A stretch of 15,573 nucleotides of DNA, taken from the NCBI GenBank assembly GCA_025356695.1, contig JANXSE010000380.1, forward strand, positions 1 through 15,573, written 5' to 3'. This DNA comes from Betaproteobacteria bacterium. GTDB lineage: Bacteria > Pseudomonadota > Gammaproteobacteria > Burkholderiales > SG8-41. The notes beneath the pieces are model-generated. The model was not told the origin of the DNA, ran no database searches, and saw nothing but the letters and a program-made list of their open reading frames with translations. The first letter of the stretch is position 1; every line of letters begins with the position of its first letter. The position numbers were made by a program, and so were the translations under genes. Positions 6,107-13,637 of the stretch are shown piece after piece.

Positions 6107-6937
6107 TTAAAGACTGATTTCGATGTTGTCGATCAGGCGTGTATTGCCGAGTCTTGCCGCCGCGAGCACCACGAGTTTTTTGTCGGCAGCCTGCGGCTCC
6201 CTGAGATCGCTCTGGCGGCGCACGGCGATGTAATCGGGCTTCCAGCCGTGGTGCGCAAGCTCGGCCATGACGTCGAGTTCAATCGCCTGATATTCGCGCG
6301 AGCCGTTGGCGATGGCATCGTGCGCCTTGGCCAGCAATTGATGCAGGCGCGGCGCCTCCTTGCGCTCGTCCGGCGTCAGATAGGCGTTGCGCGAGGACAG
6401 CGCCAGCCCGTCGGCAGCGCGCACGGTTTCGGCGAGGATGATCTCGATCGACAGCGACAACTGGCGCGCCATGTTAGTCAGCACCAGGCACTGCTGGTAA
6501 TCCTTCTTGCCGAAGATCGCCGAGTGCGGCGACACCATGTTGAAGAGCTTCAACACGACGGTGGCAACCCCGCGGAAATGCCCAGGGCGCACCGCGCCGT
6601 CCAGCACGTGCTGCAGATCGGAGGGCTCGACGACGAAGGTCTGCGGCTCGGGATAGATTTCGCGCTCATCGGGCGCAAACACCACATCAACGCCGGCGTC
6701 GCGCAGCTTGGCGCAATCCGCTTCAAAGGTGCGCGGATAACGGTCGAAGTCTTCCTTCGGGCCGAACTGCAGGCGGTTGACGAAAATACTGACCACCGTG
6801 CAGGCCGCGCGCGGCTTGGCGATGTTGATCAACTCGATATGGCCGCGATGCAGATTGCCCATGGTCGGCACGAACACGTTGTTCGGTTCGCGCTGAAGGC
6901 GTTCGCGCAATGCCGCGACGGAATGAATGATGTCCAT
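6107..6937 (-). CDS. panC: Pantothenate synthetase (pantoate-beta-alanine ligase)
   Basis: Joins pantoate and beta-alanine with ATP in the last step to pantothenate, the precursor of coenzyme A; cytoplasmic. From the ATG at 6937 it has 276 residues, the family length; a TTG at 6943 is in frame but less likely. Motifs: PTMGNLHRGH (24-33) with the ATP-binding histidines, FVNRLQF (52-58) with Gln57 for pantoate, EDFDRYPRT, PGHFRGVATVV (119-128), FGKKDYQQ (142-149) and SSRNAYL (181-187). All key catalytic residues are present. No strong Shine-Dalgarno is visible. It follows panB by 114 nt, a wider gap than elsewhere in this run, and may have its own promoter near 6977-7006. Identification is secure. 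Confidence 0.97.
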   Translation of the reverse strand: MDIIHSVAALRERLQREPNNVFVPTMGNLHRGHIELINIAKPRAACTVVSIFVNRLQFGPKEDFDRYPRTFEADCAKLRDAGVDVVFAPDEREIYPEPQTFVVEPSDLQHVLDGAVRPGHFRGVATVVLKLFNMVSPHSAIFGKKDYQQCLVLTNMARQLSLSIEIILAETVRAADGLALSSRNAYLTPDERKEAPRLHQLLAKAHDAIANGSREYQAIELDVMAELAHHGWKPDYIAVRRQSDLREPQAADKKLVVLAAARLGNTRLIDNIEISL

Positions 6938-6976
6938 GGTCAATATTGGCCGGAATCGGCTGCCGGTAACCCAATT

Positions 6977-7006
6977 GCAATACGAAAGGCCAGCTTTTTA
7001 CCACAA
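6977..7006 (-). promoter_or_regulatory. Possible sigma70 promoter for panC
   Basis: On the minus strand TTGTGG (7001-7006) and TATTGC (6977-6982) are separated by 18 nt, about 40 nt upstream of the panC start. Each box has 4 of 6 consensus bases. It sits in the 114-nt panB-panC gap, the only sizeable gap among pcnB-folK-dgk-panB-panC. Weak evidence by sequence alone. Confidence 0.3.
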
Positions 7007-7051
7007 GACGAGACCTCACGCCCTGCGCGCAGTCAAGCCCGACCCCCGCGC

Positions 7052-7849
7052 CTAGAACGAGTGTTCCGGTCCGGGATACGTCCCGGCCTTCACTTCTTTA
7101 ACGTAAGCCGCGACGGCACCGTCGATGCTGCCGGTGCCGCGCATGAAATTTTTGACGAACTTCGCCTTCTTGCCCGGGAACACATCAAGCATGTCGTAGA
7201 GCACCAGCACCTGGCCCGAGCAATGCACGCCGGCGCCGATGCCGATGGTCGGCATCTGCAGTTGGGCGGTCATTTCCTTCGCCAGTGGCGCGGGAATCAG
7301 TTCGAGCACCACCATGCCGGCGCCGGCTTCTTCGATGATTTTCGCTTCGCTGAGCAGACGCTCGGCTGCGGATTCGGTTTTGCCCTGCACGCGGTAGCCG
7401 CCCAGCGCGTGCACCGACTGCGGCGTAAGGCCGAGGTGACCGCAGACCGGAATGCCACGCGAGGTCAGAAAGTGGATCGTCTCGGCCATGCATTCGCCGC
7501 CTTCGAGCTTGACCATCTGCGCGCCCGCGGCCATCAGTTCGGCGGCATTGGCGAAGGCCTGCGCAGGACTCGTCTGATAAGTGCCCCACGGCATGTCGGC
7601 GATGATGAAGGCGCGCTTCGAGCCGCGCGCGACGCAGGTGGTGTGATAAACCGCGTCGCGCTGCGTCACCGGCAGCGTGGTGTCGTGCCCCTGCACCACC
7701 ATGCCAAGCGAATCACCGATCAAAATCGTATCGACGCCGGCGGCATCGACCACCGCAGCGAAGCTCGCATCGTAGGCGGTCAACATCGCGATGCGCTCGC
7801 CGTCCTGCTTCATTTTCTGCAATGCCGTCAGTGAAATTCTCATCGTCAT
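7052..7849 (-). CDS. panB: 3-methyl-2-oxobutanoate hydroxymethyltransferase (ketopantoate hydroxymethyltransferase)
   Basis: Transfers a hydroxymethyl group from methylene-tetrahydrofolate to 2-oxoisovalerate, giving ketopantoate, the first committed step to pantothenate. At 265 residues it matches the family. Motifs: LTAYDASFA (23-31), [20 protein letters not shown] (43-62) with Mg ligand Asp46, ADMPWGTY (84-91) with Mg ligand Asp85, VKLEGG with Lys114, [11 protein letters not shown] (136-146), and catalytic Glu183 in LELIP. The ATG at 7849 overlaps the dgk stop as ATGA, which supports it over the ATG two codons later at 7843. Translation is probably coupled to dgk. The folate cofactor links it to folK in the same transcript, and the product, once reduced, is used by PanC. 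No PanE or IlvC reductase is in the window. Confidence 0.97.
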   Translation of the reverse strand: MTMRISLTALQKMKQDGERIAMLTAYDASFAAVVDAAGVDTILIGDSLGMVVQGHDTTLPVTQRDAVYHTTCVARGSKRAFIIADMPWGTYQTSPAQAFANAAELMAAGAQMVKLEGGECMAETIHFLTSRGIPVCGHLGLTPQSVHALGGYRVQGKTESAAERLLSEAKIIEEAGAGMVVLELIPAPLAKEMTAQLQMPTIGIGAGVHCSGQVLVLYDMLDVFPGKKAKFVKNFMRGTGSIDGAVAAYVKEVKAGTYPGPEHSF

Positions 7850-8493
7850 TCACCCATGCTGAAGAATTCGCGTGTGCCGCGCATCGCAATAATACGCTCA
7901 ATCAGCAAATCGAAATCGGCGGGAGTGTCGACGAAATTCAGGTGCTCTGAATTGACGATTAAAACCGGCGCCTCTTCATACTGGTAGAAGAAGCGCGCAT
8001 AGGTCTCGCCCAGACGCAGCAGATAGTCCTCGCTGATCGCCGCCTCATAGGCCAGCCCGCGCCGGCGCACACGCTCGACCAGCACCTCGGTGGGTGCCTG
8101 CAGGTAAATCACCAGATCGGGCGTGGCCGACTGCGGCTTGATCGAGTGGTAGATCTGCTGGTAAAGATTGAGTTCGTCATCGTTGAGCGTGAGGCGCGCG
8201 AACAGCGGGTCCTTGTCGAGGATGAAATCGGCGACCGTCGCCTGCTTGAACAGGTCGGCCTGGCCAAGGTCGCGCACCTGGTTGACGCGCTGAAACAGAA
8301 AAAACAGCTGCACCGGCAGCGCGTAACGCGCGCGGTCCTGATAAAAGCCTGGCAGAAAGGGATTGGCCCCCGGGTCTTCAAGCAGGGTCGCCGCACCGGT
8401 CACCTCGGCGAGCTTGCGCGCGAGGGTGGTCTTGCCCGCGCCGATCGGCCCCTCGACCACGATGTAACGGTATTTTTCCGGCAGTGCGATCAT
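7846..8493 (-). CDS. dgk: Deoxynucleoside kinase (deoxyadenosine/deoxyguanosine kinase family)
   Basis: A 215-residue cytoplasmic kinase that phosphorylates deoxynucleosides (likely purine) to 5'-monophosphates for salvage. The P-loop GPIGAGKTT lies at 15-23. Substrate-side residues include Glu39 ([10 protein letters not shown]) and the family segment [13 protein letters not shown] (87-99), which fills the role of the DRS/ERS motif. The lid region [10 protein letters not shown] (141-150) carries arginines for phosphate contact. The gene starts with ATG overlapping the folK stop by 4 nt (ATGA) and ends overlapping panB the same way. A dNK-type gene between folK and panB is a recurring arrangement in betaproteobacteria. 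The family is certain; preference for dA, dG or another deoxynucleoside is not readable from sequence. Confidence 0.9.
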   Translation of the reverse strand: MIALPEKYRYIVVEGPIGAGKTTLARKLAEVTGAATLLEDPGANPFLPGFYQDRARYALPVQLFFLFQRVNQVRDLGQADLFKQATVADFILDKDPLFARLTLNDDELNLYQQIYHSIKPQSATPDLVIYLQAPTEVLVERVRRRGLAYEAAISEDYLLRLGETYARFFYQYEEAPVLIVNSEHLNFVDTPADFDLLIERIIAMRGTREFFSMGE

Positions 8494-9005
8494 GAGGCCG
8501 GCACCGCCGCGCGCACACCCTCCTCGCGCCGCACGCCGCTAATGTCGATATTGCGCAGCAACGCGGCGACAGCGCCGCGCCCGGGAACAACGCAGTCGGG
8601 CGCAATTTCGGCCAGCGGCACCAGCACGAAAGCGCGTTCATGCATGCGCGGATGCGGCACGGCAAGGCCAGGCTCCGCAATCAGACGGTCGCCGTAGAGC
8701 AACACATCAAGATCAAGCGTGCGCGGCGCATTGACGAATTTGCGCGCGCGACCGCGTGCCAGTTCGAGTGCGAGCAGCGCATCGAGCAGAGCGCGCGGCG
8801 CCAGCGACGTTTCGATCGCGGCGACGGCGTTGATGAAATCCGGCTGGTCGGCGTAACCAACGGGAGCGGTGCGGTAGAGCGAGGAACGCGCGCGCAGTTG
8901 CGATTGCGGCAATGTGTCCAGTGCGGTAAAGGCGGCGGCGACCTGCGCTGCAGGGTCTTCAAGATTGCTGCCCAGTGCGATGTAGGCGGTCACCCGCGTC
9001 GTCAT
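8490..9005 (-). CDS. folK: 2-amino-4-hydroxy-6-hydroxymethyldihydropteridine pyrophosphokinase
   Basis: Transfers pyrophosphate from ATP to 6-hydroxymethyl-7,8-dihydropterin in folate synthesis. From the ATG at 9005 it has 171 residues; longer upstream in-frame starts run inside pcnB and are rejected because this ATG forms a 4-nt ATGA overlap with the pcnB stop. Motifs: AYIALGSNLEDP (7-18), SSLYRTAPVGYADQPDFINA (41-60), and signature APRTLDLDVLLYG (93-105) with metal ligands Asp98 and Asp100. VPHPRMHERAFVLVPLAEIAP completes the fold. About 20 residues extend beyond the usual end, rich in Arg, Ala and Val, with no recognised role. It sits between pcnB and dgk, overlapping both. Confidence 0.95.
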   Translation of the reverse strand: MTTRVTAYIALGSNLEDPAAQVAAAFTALDTLPQSQLRARSSLYRTAPVGYADQPDFINAVAAIETSLAPRALLDALLALELARGRARKFVNAPRTLDLDVLLYGDRLIAEPGLAVPHPRMHERAFVLVPLAEIAPDCVVPGRGAVAALLRNIDISGVRREEGVRAAVPAS

Positions 9006-10360
9006 GACTCGCCGCTCTCCGCGGTTTCTGCCGCACCCGGTTTGCGGCGGCGGCGCCGGCGCCGGCGTTTGGTCGGCCCCGAAGCCGTGTCCTTGAGCAG
9101 CATGGTGGTGCGCGCGGCTTCGTCGGTGTGCGAAAACTTTTTCCACCATTCGGCGATTTCGGCGTCGAGCTCGCCGCTCTCGCAACGCAGCAGCAGAAAA
9201 TCGAAGGCGGCGCGAAATTTCAGGTGCTCAAGCAGTTGGAACGGCCGCCGCCCGGTGCGGTTGGCAAACCGTGCCTGCAGCGCCCAGATTTCCTTCATGT
9301 CGCCGCCGAAGCGGCGCGGAATGGCAAGTTTTTCGGATTGCACCTGCAGCACCTGGTCCATCGCGTCGAACAGCGCGGGCATCAGGTGCATGCCGCGCGC
9401 CTGCGCCTGCTTCCAGGCGGCGAGCACTTCATGCCACAGCAGCGCGGCGAAGAGGAAGCCGGGCGACACCGTCTTGCCCTCGTTGATGCGCTTGTCGGTG
9501 TTGGCGAGTGCGAGCATGACGAAACGCTCGCCCAGGGGCTGTTCGAGGATGACGTCGAGTAGCGGCAGCATGCCGTGGTGCAGGCCTTCCTTGCGCAGGC
9601 GCCGCACGCCCTCGGCGGCGTTGCCCGACAGCAGGAGCTTCATGATTTCGTCGAAGACGCGTGCCTTCGGCACGTTTTGCAGCAGATTGGCCAGCGTGCG
9701 GATGGGTTTCCTCGCGCGCGGCTCGATTTCGAAATTGCAGGCGGCGGCGAAACGCACCACCCGCACCATGCGAATCGGGTCCTCGCGGTAACGCTGTGCG
9801 GGATCGCCGATCATGCGCAGGCGCCTGGCCTTGATGTCGGCGACACCATCGTGATAATCGAGCACCTCCTGGCGCACCGGATCGTAGAACATCGCGTTGA
9901 TGGTGAGGTCGCGGCGGCGCGCATCTTCCTCCACCGTGCCGAAGACGTTGTCGCGCAGAATGCGGCCGTGTTCGTCGGTTGACGACTGCGCGCTGTCGAC
10001 GCCCTCGTCGGCCGCGCCGCTGGGCCCCCTGAAGGTCGATACTTCAATGGTCTCGGCGCCGATCATGACGTGCACCAGGCGGAAACGCCGGCCGATGATG
10101 CGCGAGCGGCGGAAAATCCCGCGCACCTGCTCGGGCCGCGCGCCGGTGGCAACGTCAAAATCCTTGGGTTCGCGGCCAAGCAGCAGGTCGCGCACTGCGC
10201 CGCCGACGACATAGGCGGCAAAACCGTGCTGCTGCAGCGTTTCACAGACCTTCTGCGCCGCCGGGCTGATGCGGGCCGGCGAAATGCGGTGCGTCTTGAA
10301 CGCAATAATCTTCGGCTGGGTGTTGTTGCCGAACAGCTTGCCGAAAAATTTTCTGATCAT
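9002..10360 (-). CDS. pcnB: Poly(A) polymerase I (polynucleotide adenylyltransferase)
   Basis: Adds 3' poly(A) tails to RNA, marking it for exonuclease decay. The protein has 452 residues. The nucleotidyltransferase core shows YVVGGAVRDLLLG (50-62), catalytic carboxylates in KDFDVAT (Asp67, Asp69), RSRIIGRRFRLVHV (85-98) and RRRDLTINAMFYD (148-160). RMVRVVRFAA and the following helical region match the RNA-binding neck and body. The C-terminus is strongly basic, with a run of eight or more arginines around residue 435, typical of PAP I and unlike CCA-adding enzymes. The start lacks a good Shine-Dalgarno. The gene begins 77 nt after the ABC ATPase, with a strong terminator in between, so it needs a promoter there. 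The stop overlaps folK by 4 nt. Confidence 0.96.
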   Translation of the reverse strand: MIRKFFGKLFGNNTQPKIIAFKTHRISPARISPAAQKVCETLQQHGFAAYVVGGAVRDLLLGREPKDFDVATGARPEQVRGIFRRSRIIGRRFRLVHVMIGAETIEVSTFRGPSGAADEGVDSAQSSTDEHGRILRDNVFGTVEEDARRRDLTINAMFYDPVRQEVLDYHDGVADIKARRLRMIGDPAQRYREDPIRMVRVVRFAAACNFEIEPRARKPIRTLANLLQNVPKARVFDEIMKLLLSGNAAEGVRRLRKEGLHHGMLPLLDVILEQPLGERFVMLALANTDKRINEGKTVSPGFLFAALLWHEVLAAWKQAQARGMHLMPALFDAMDQVLQVQSEKLAIPRRFGGDMKEIWALQARFANRTGRRPFQLLEHLKFRAAFDFLLLRCESGELDAEIAEWWKKFSHTDEAARTTMLLKDTASGPTKRRRRRRRRKPGAAETAESGES

Positions 10361-10383
10361 TGATTGAAAAATCCAGATTTAAA

Positions 10384-10425
10384 ACAAATTGAGCGGCGCC
10401 CAAACGGGCGTCCGCTCGAATTTGT
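10384..10425 (-). terminator. Long hairpin terminator between the ABC ATPase gene and pcnB
   Basis: Three helices stack: 10384-10390 with 10419-10425 (7 bp), 10391-10396 with 10412-10417 (6 bp), and 10397-10401 with 10406-10410 (5 bp). The loop is AAAC and there are two 1-nt bulges. On the minus strand the stem is followed by TTTTAAATC. It lies 13 nt after the ATPase stop, the expected place for an intrinsic terminator. It may also lie in the 5' leader of pcnB if transcription starts at the TATAAT just upstream. Confidence 0.8.
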
Positions 10426-10436
10426 GTCGTTGGCCA

Positions 10437-10442
10437 ATTATA
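10437..10442 (-). promoter_or_regulatory. Perfect TATAAT -10 box, candidate pcnB promoter
   Basis: TATAAT on the minus strand overlaps the ATPase stop codon. No convincing -35 was found at 16-18 nt upstream. If used, transcription would begin just before the hairpin at 10384-10425, placing it in the pcnB leader. The TATAAT may also be chance in the AT-rich stop region. Confidence 0.3.
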
Positions 10443-11196
10443 TAACGGGCATCACGTGCACCGTGGATCCGCTGCCGCAAACCGCCAGCCGGCAGCCGTA
10501 GAGCCCCTCCAGCCTTGCCGGCTCAAGCATTTCGGCAGCGGCACCCTGCGCATGACCGCCGTCACCGTGCAGCATCAGCACGCGGTCGCAATGCGCAGCG
10601 TAAGTGAGGTCGTGCAGCACAACCACTGCGGCGCGACCGGCACGGGTTGCCGCACGGATCAGTTGCATCGTCTGCAACTGGTGACGCAGATCAAGATGCT
10701 GCAGGGGTTCGTCGAGCAGCAGCACACGCACATCCTGCGCCCACAACTGCGCCAGCCGCGCGCGCTGGCGCTCGCCGCCGGAGAGCGTGGCGAACAACTG
10801 CTCTGCGCATGATTGCAGATCGAAGGCCGCAAGCGCGCGCGCCACCGCCTCTTCACCGCCTGCGTCATCGCCGAACGGCGGCTGCGCATGCGGAAAACGG
10901 CCGAGCCTTACGTAATCTTCAAGCGTGCCCCAGTATTCCTGTTCCTCGCGCTGCAACAGCATGCCGACGCCGCGTGCGAATTCGCGGCGCGGATAAGCGT
11001 CGAGCGCGCAGCCGTCGAATTCAATGTGCCCGGCGGCGGGCCGGCTGAGGCCGGCGAGCGCATGCAGCAGCGTGGTCTTGCCGCTGCCGTTGCAGCCGAG
11101 CACCGCCCACAGTTCGCCCGCCGCGGCTGCGAAATTGAGCGCGCGGCAGAGAGTCCTGGTGCCGGCGGAAAAACCAAGGGCGGTGGCACGCAGCAT
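10438..11196 (-). CDS. ABC transporter ATPase, FecE/BtuD/HmuV type
   Basis: A 252-residue ATPase energising the adjacent FecCD-type permease. Motifs: Walker A GCNGSGKTT (34-42), Q-loop LLQREEQ (80-86), signature LSGGERQR (138-145), Walker B VLLLDEP (158-164), D-loop HLDL, and switch VVVLHD with His195. The start ATG at 11196 overlaps the permease stop by one base (TGATG). The same frame stays open upstream through the permease gene to 12126, but that reading is a shadow. The group transports vitamin B12, haem or ferric siderophores; the substrate is not determined here. Transcription ends at the hairpin 10384-10425. Confidence 0.93.
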   Translation of the reverse strand: MLRATALGFSAGTRTLCRALNFAAAAGELWAVLGCNGSGKTTLLHALAGLSRPAAGHIEFDGCALDAYPRREFARGVGMLLQREEQEYWGTLEDYVRLGRFPHAQPPFGDDAGGEEAVARALAAFDLQSCAEQLFATLSGGERQRARLAQLWAQDVRVLLLDEPLQHLDLRHQLQTMQLIRAATRAGRAAVVVLHDLTYAAHCDRVLMLHGDGGHAQGAAAEMLEPARLEGLYGCRLAVCGSGSTVHVMPVI

Positions 11197-12164
11197 CAGG
11201 CCCGCCGCGACAACAAGACGAGCAGCACCGGCACACCGATCAGCGCGGTAAAGACGCCGACCGGCAGTTGCTGCGGCGCCCACAGCGTGCGCGCCAGCAC
11301 GTCGGCCAGCACGACGAAGATGCCACCGCTCAAGGCTGCGGCCGGCAACAGCACCCGGTGCGCGTGCACACCGAGCAACCGCAGCGCGTGCGGCGCCATC
11401 ATGCCGACAAAGCCAATGCTGCCGCCCAGCAGCACCGCGGCGACGGTCGCCGCCGCTGCGCCGACATACAGCGCCGCCTGCAGCGGCGTCACCGCCACGC
11501 CGAGCGCGCGCGCCTTCAGCGTACCAAGCGTCAGCGCGTCGAGATTGGCGGCGAGCCAAGTAAACACAGCGAGCAACAGCACGAGCAGCAGCCACGCCGT
11601 GCCGCTGGCACCGGCGTCCGAAAGGTCGCCCATCAGCCAGAACAGCATGCCTTTCAACTGCGCCTGCGGCGCCACGGCGAGGATCAAACTGATCAGCGCG
11701 GCAAAACCGGACGACAGCACGACACCGGTAAGCAGCAGGCGGTGCGGATTCCAGTCGCCGGAACGAAACGACAGTGCGAACACGATCGCCATCGCTGCCA
11801 TCGCGCCGCCAAAGGCCGCCATATTCATCACAGCGAGTGTCGCGCCGCCCAGCATCGCGCCCAGCGCACCTAACGCCGCGCCGCCGGAAATGCCCAGCAC
11901 ATAGGGGTCGGCCAGCGGATTGCGCAACAACACCTGCAACAGCACACCCGACGACGCCAGCAGCGCGCCGCAGACGAAGGCCGCCAGTGCGCGCGGCAAC
12001 CGGAGCTGCCAGACGATGTCGTGAACAATGCCCTGCGATTGCACAAAGAGTGAATCGAGCACCTGTGCAACCGACAGCGGCACGCTGCCGACGAGCAGCG
12101 CGGCCAGCAGGCTGCCCGCGGCGCACAGCGCGAGTATCGTCAGCAGGCTACGGTTACGCATCAT
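11196..12164 (-). CDS. ABC transporter permease, FecCD/BtuC family
   Basis: A 322-residue inner-membrane protein with about ten hydrophobic segments, as in BtuC. Family marks: LPRALAAFVCGALLASSGVL (56-75), RNPLADPYVLGISGGA (81-96), GSIGFVGMMAPH (248-259) and LPVGVFTALIGVPVLLVLL (300-318). It imports a metal-chelate or cobalamin with the ATPase encoded next. The start is ATG at 12164, with a second at 12161; it begins 12 nt after the HAD gene, so it is co-transcribed with hda and the HAD hydrolase. No solute-binding protein gene, TonB receptor or cobalamin riboswitch was seen in the window, so the importer is incomplete locally. B12 or ferric siderophore are the main possibilities. Confidence 0.93.
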   Translation of the reverse strand: MMRNRSLLTILALCAAGSLLAALLVGSVPLSVAQVLDSLFVQSQGIVHDIVWQLRLPRALAAFVCGALLASSGVLLQVLLRNPLADPYVLGISGGAALGALGAMLGGATLAVMNMAAFGGAMAAMAIVFALSFRSGDWNPHRLLLTGVVLSSGFAALISLILAVAPQAQLKGMLFWLMGDLSDAGASGTAWLLLVLLLAVFTWLAANLDALTLGTLKARALGVAVTPLQAALYVGAAAATVAAVLLGGSIGFVGMMAPHALRLLGVHAHRVLLPAAALSGGIFVVLADVLARTLWAPQQLPVGVFTALIGVPVLLVLLSRRA

Positions 12165-12176
12165 GCAAGGTAGCGA

Positions 12177-12854
12177 TCAGTTCAATGACATCACGGGCCA
12201 GCCGTGTTTGACGGCATGCGCGCGCAGCGTGGCGTCGGGGTCGACCGCAACCGGGTCGCTGACACGCGCTAGCAGCGGCAGATCATTGAGCGAATCGCTG
12301 TAGAAATAACTGTGTGCAAACGAGTCGAGGCGATGACCCTGCTCTGCCAGCCAGGCCTCGACGCGTGCCACTTTGCCGTCGCGGAAACACGGCAGTCCCG
12401 CAACCCCGCCAGTGAATTCTCCGTTGACGTGCGCGGGCTCGGTCGCCACCAGATGCGGAATGCCGAATTCGCGCGCGATCGGCGCCGTGACGAAGCTGTT
12501 GGTGGCGGTGACCACCGCGCAGAGATCGGTTGTATGCCGAGCGACCAGCGCGCGCGCCGATTCACGCATCATCGGCACGATCTTGACCTGCATGTAACGG
12601 GCGTGCCACTCGTCAAGAACCCGGCGCGGATGGCGCGACAGCGGCTTTAACTGAAAATCGAGAAAGGCGTGGATGTCGAGCGTGCCCTGTTTGTACTGAT
12701 CGTAGAATTCCTGGTTGCGCGCCTCGTAAACTTCGCGATCCAGCACACCCTGCTCGATCAGAAACTGCGCCCATTCGAAATCGCTGTCACCGGCGAGCAG
12801 CGTGTTGTCGAGGTCGAACAATGCGAGATTCAATGCGGTCTCCGTCTCAGGCAT
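12177..12854 (-). CDS. HAD-superfamily (subfamily IB) hydrolase, SerB-like
   Basis: A 225-residue phosphatase-fold protein. Motif I FDLDNTLL (13-20) carries nucleophile Asp14 and acid/base Asp16. Motif II is VVTATNS with Thr117, motif III a Lys near 161 (RDGKVAR), and motif IV YSDSLNDLPLL (185-195) with Asp187 and Asp191 for Mg. The cap lies between motifs I and II, as in phosphoserine-phosphatase relatives. Substrates of this HAD-IB group range from phosphoserine to other phosphomonoesters; the length and context (next to hda) match a betaproteobacterial gene often annotated only as HAD-IB hydrolase. The ATG overlaps the end of hda by 8 nt, so the two are translated together. Activity is well supported, the substrate is not. 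Confidence 0.92.
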   Translation of the reverse strand: MPETETALNLALFDLDNTLLAGDSDFEWAQFLIEQGVLDREVYEARNQEFYDQYKQGTLDIHAFLDFQLKPLSRHPRRVLDEWHARYMQVKIVPMMRESARALVARHTTDLCAVVTATNSFVTAPIAREFGIPHLVATEPAHVNGEFTGGVAGLPCFRDGKVARVEAWLAEQGHRLDSFAHSYFYSDSLNDLPLLARVSDPVAVDPDATLRAHAVKHGWPVMSLN

Positions 12855-13500
12855 TTAACAGTTCGCGCAACAGCGGCACCGTGATGGCGCGGCGGTTGGC
12901 GAGCGAATAACGGTCCAGCGCGTCGAGCAGCGCCAGCAGCGAGGGCATGTCGCGCTCAGCATGGCGCAGCAGATAGTCGGCGACTTCCTGCGACAGACGG
13001 AAGCCGCGCGCGTCGGCGTGTCCCCTCAGCGCCGCGGCCTTCTCCGCGTCGTCGAGACCGTGCACCTGGTAAATAAGCCCCGCGGCAAGACGCGTTTTCA
13101 GATCGGCGCGCAAGCTCAACTGCGCCGGCGCCGCATCGCCGCTGGCGAGCAGCGAACCGGTGCCGCCACGCAAACGGTTGTGCAGATTGAAGAGCGCGAT
13201 CTGCGCTTCAGCATCGAGCAGATGCACGTCATCGACCGCCACCAGCGCGTCATCGGCGGCTTCGACGGCAGGATCGAAGCGCACCGCGGCACGGCCTTCG
13301 CGCTGCGCGGCGGCCAGCACCGAGGTCAACAGATGGCTGCGCCCGCAGCCGGGTTCGCCCCACACATAAACAAAATGATCGCGGTTCGAGCCGTTGGCCA
13401 GTGCATACAGCGAGACCAGCAATTCGCCATTGCGGCCCGACACGAAACTGTCGAGCGTCGGCGCCGGCGCCGGCGCGATATCGAGGATCATTTGCTTCAT
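12847..13500 (-). CDS. hda: DnaA inactivator Hda
   Basis: A DnaA-related AAA+ protein of 217 residues that, with the DNA-loaded sliding clamp, stimulates ATP hydrolysis on DnaA and prevents re-initiation. It has the AAA+ part only and lacks the DnaA DNA-binding domain. Motifs: a short N-terminal clamp-binding-like QMILDI (3-8), Walker A-like WGEPGCGRSHLL (47-58) with Arg in place of Lys as in E. coli Hda, Walker B VAVDDVHLL (88-96) and sensor-1 LLASGD. The DnaA-like lid ends LLALLDALDRYSL. It is first of its transcript, divergent from purM across 137 bp. No clear Shine-Dalgarno precedes the ATG. The hda/purM divergence is common in betaproteobacteria. Confidence 0.92.
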   Translation of the reverse strand: MKQMILDIAPAPAPTLDSFVSGRNGELLVSLYALANGSNRDHFVYVWGEPGCGRSHLLTSVLAAAQREGRAAVRFDPAVEAADDALVAVDDVHLLDAEAQIALFNLHNRLRGGTGSLLASGDAAPAQLSLRADLKTRLAAGLIYQVHGLDDAEKAAALRGHADARGFRLSQEVADYLLRHAERDMPSLLALLDALDRYSLANRRAITVPLLRELLNA

Positions 13501-13637
13501 GCGGAGGCCGGCGCGGAATGGATTATTTCGGGTAAAATTCGAGGCGCCACAATGATTTGACGCTGCGTTTGGCGCTTGGGAACGTATATTAACTTACTCC
13601 CGCGAGTCCGGCCGCGACCTTCCTCCGAAAGCACGCC
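13501..13637. promoter_or_regulatory. Divergent hda/purM promoter region
   Basis: The 137 bp between divergent hda and purM must contain both promoters. On the plus strand TTGACG (13557-13562) and TATATT (13585-13590) are recognisable, but the 22-nt spacing is too long for a normal sigma70 promoter. On the minus strand there is a TTGTGG with an AATAAT-like box at about 19 nt. I saw no PurR-like palindrome or riboswitch. Confidence 0.45.

Noticed and set aside
6107..6937. Arg in place of Pro in the PanC FVNPxQF motif
   Set aside because: From memory, FVNRLQFGP is the normal form in betaproteobacterial PanC, so it is a lineage trait, not a defect.
6248..7834. 528-codon plus-strand open frame opposite panC and panB
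   Set aside because: panC and panB are certain on the minus strand; the antisense product is a His/Arg/Gly-rich shadow with no recognisable domain.
9040..9075. GC-only repeat-like stretch near the end of pcnB
   Set aside because: It encodes the run of arginines at the PcnB C-terminus and is explained by coding.
8640..9791. 383-codon plus-strand open frame opposite folK and pcnB
   Set aside because: It overlaps two secure genes and has shadow-like composition rich in Ser, Arg and Cys.
10438..12126. Apparent 562-residue fusion ending in the ABC ATPase
   Set aside because: The first 310 residues are the out-of-frame reading of the permease gene. The true ATPase starts at 11196 by a TGATG junction.
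13455..13480. GCCGGC tandem repeats near the start of hda
   Set aside because: They encode the Ala-Pro repeat after the clamp motif and are explained by coding.
12847..13500. Walker A lysine missing in the AAA+ protein next to purM
   Set aside because: Arg at this place (GRSHLL) is normal in Hda, including the E. coli protein, and does not show loss of function.
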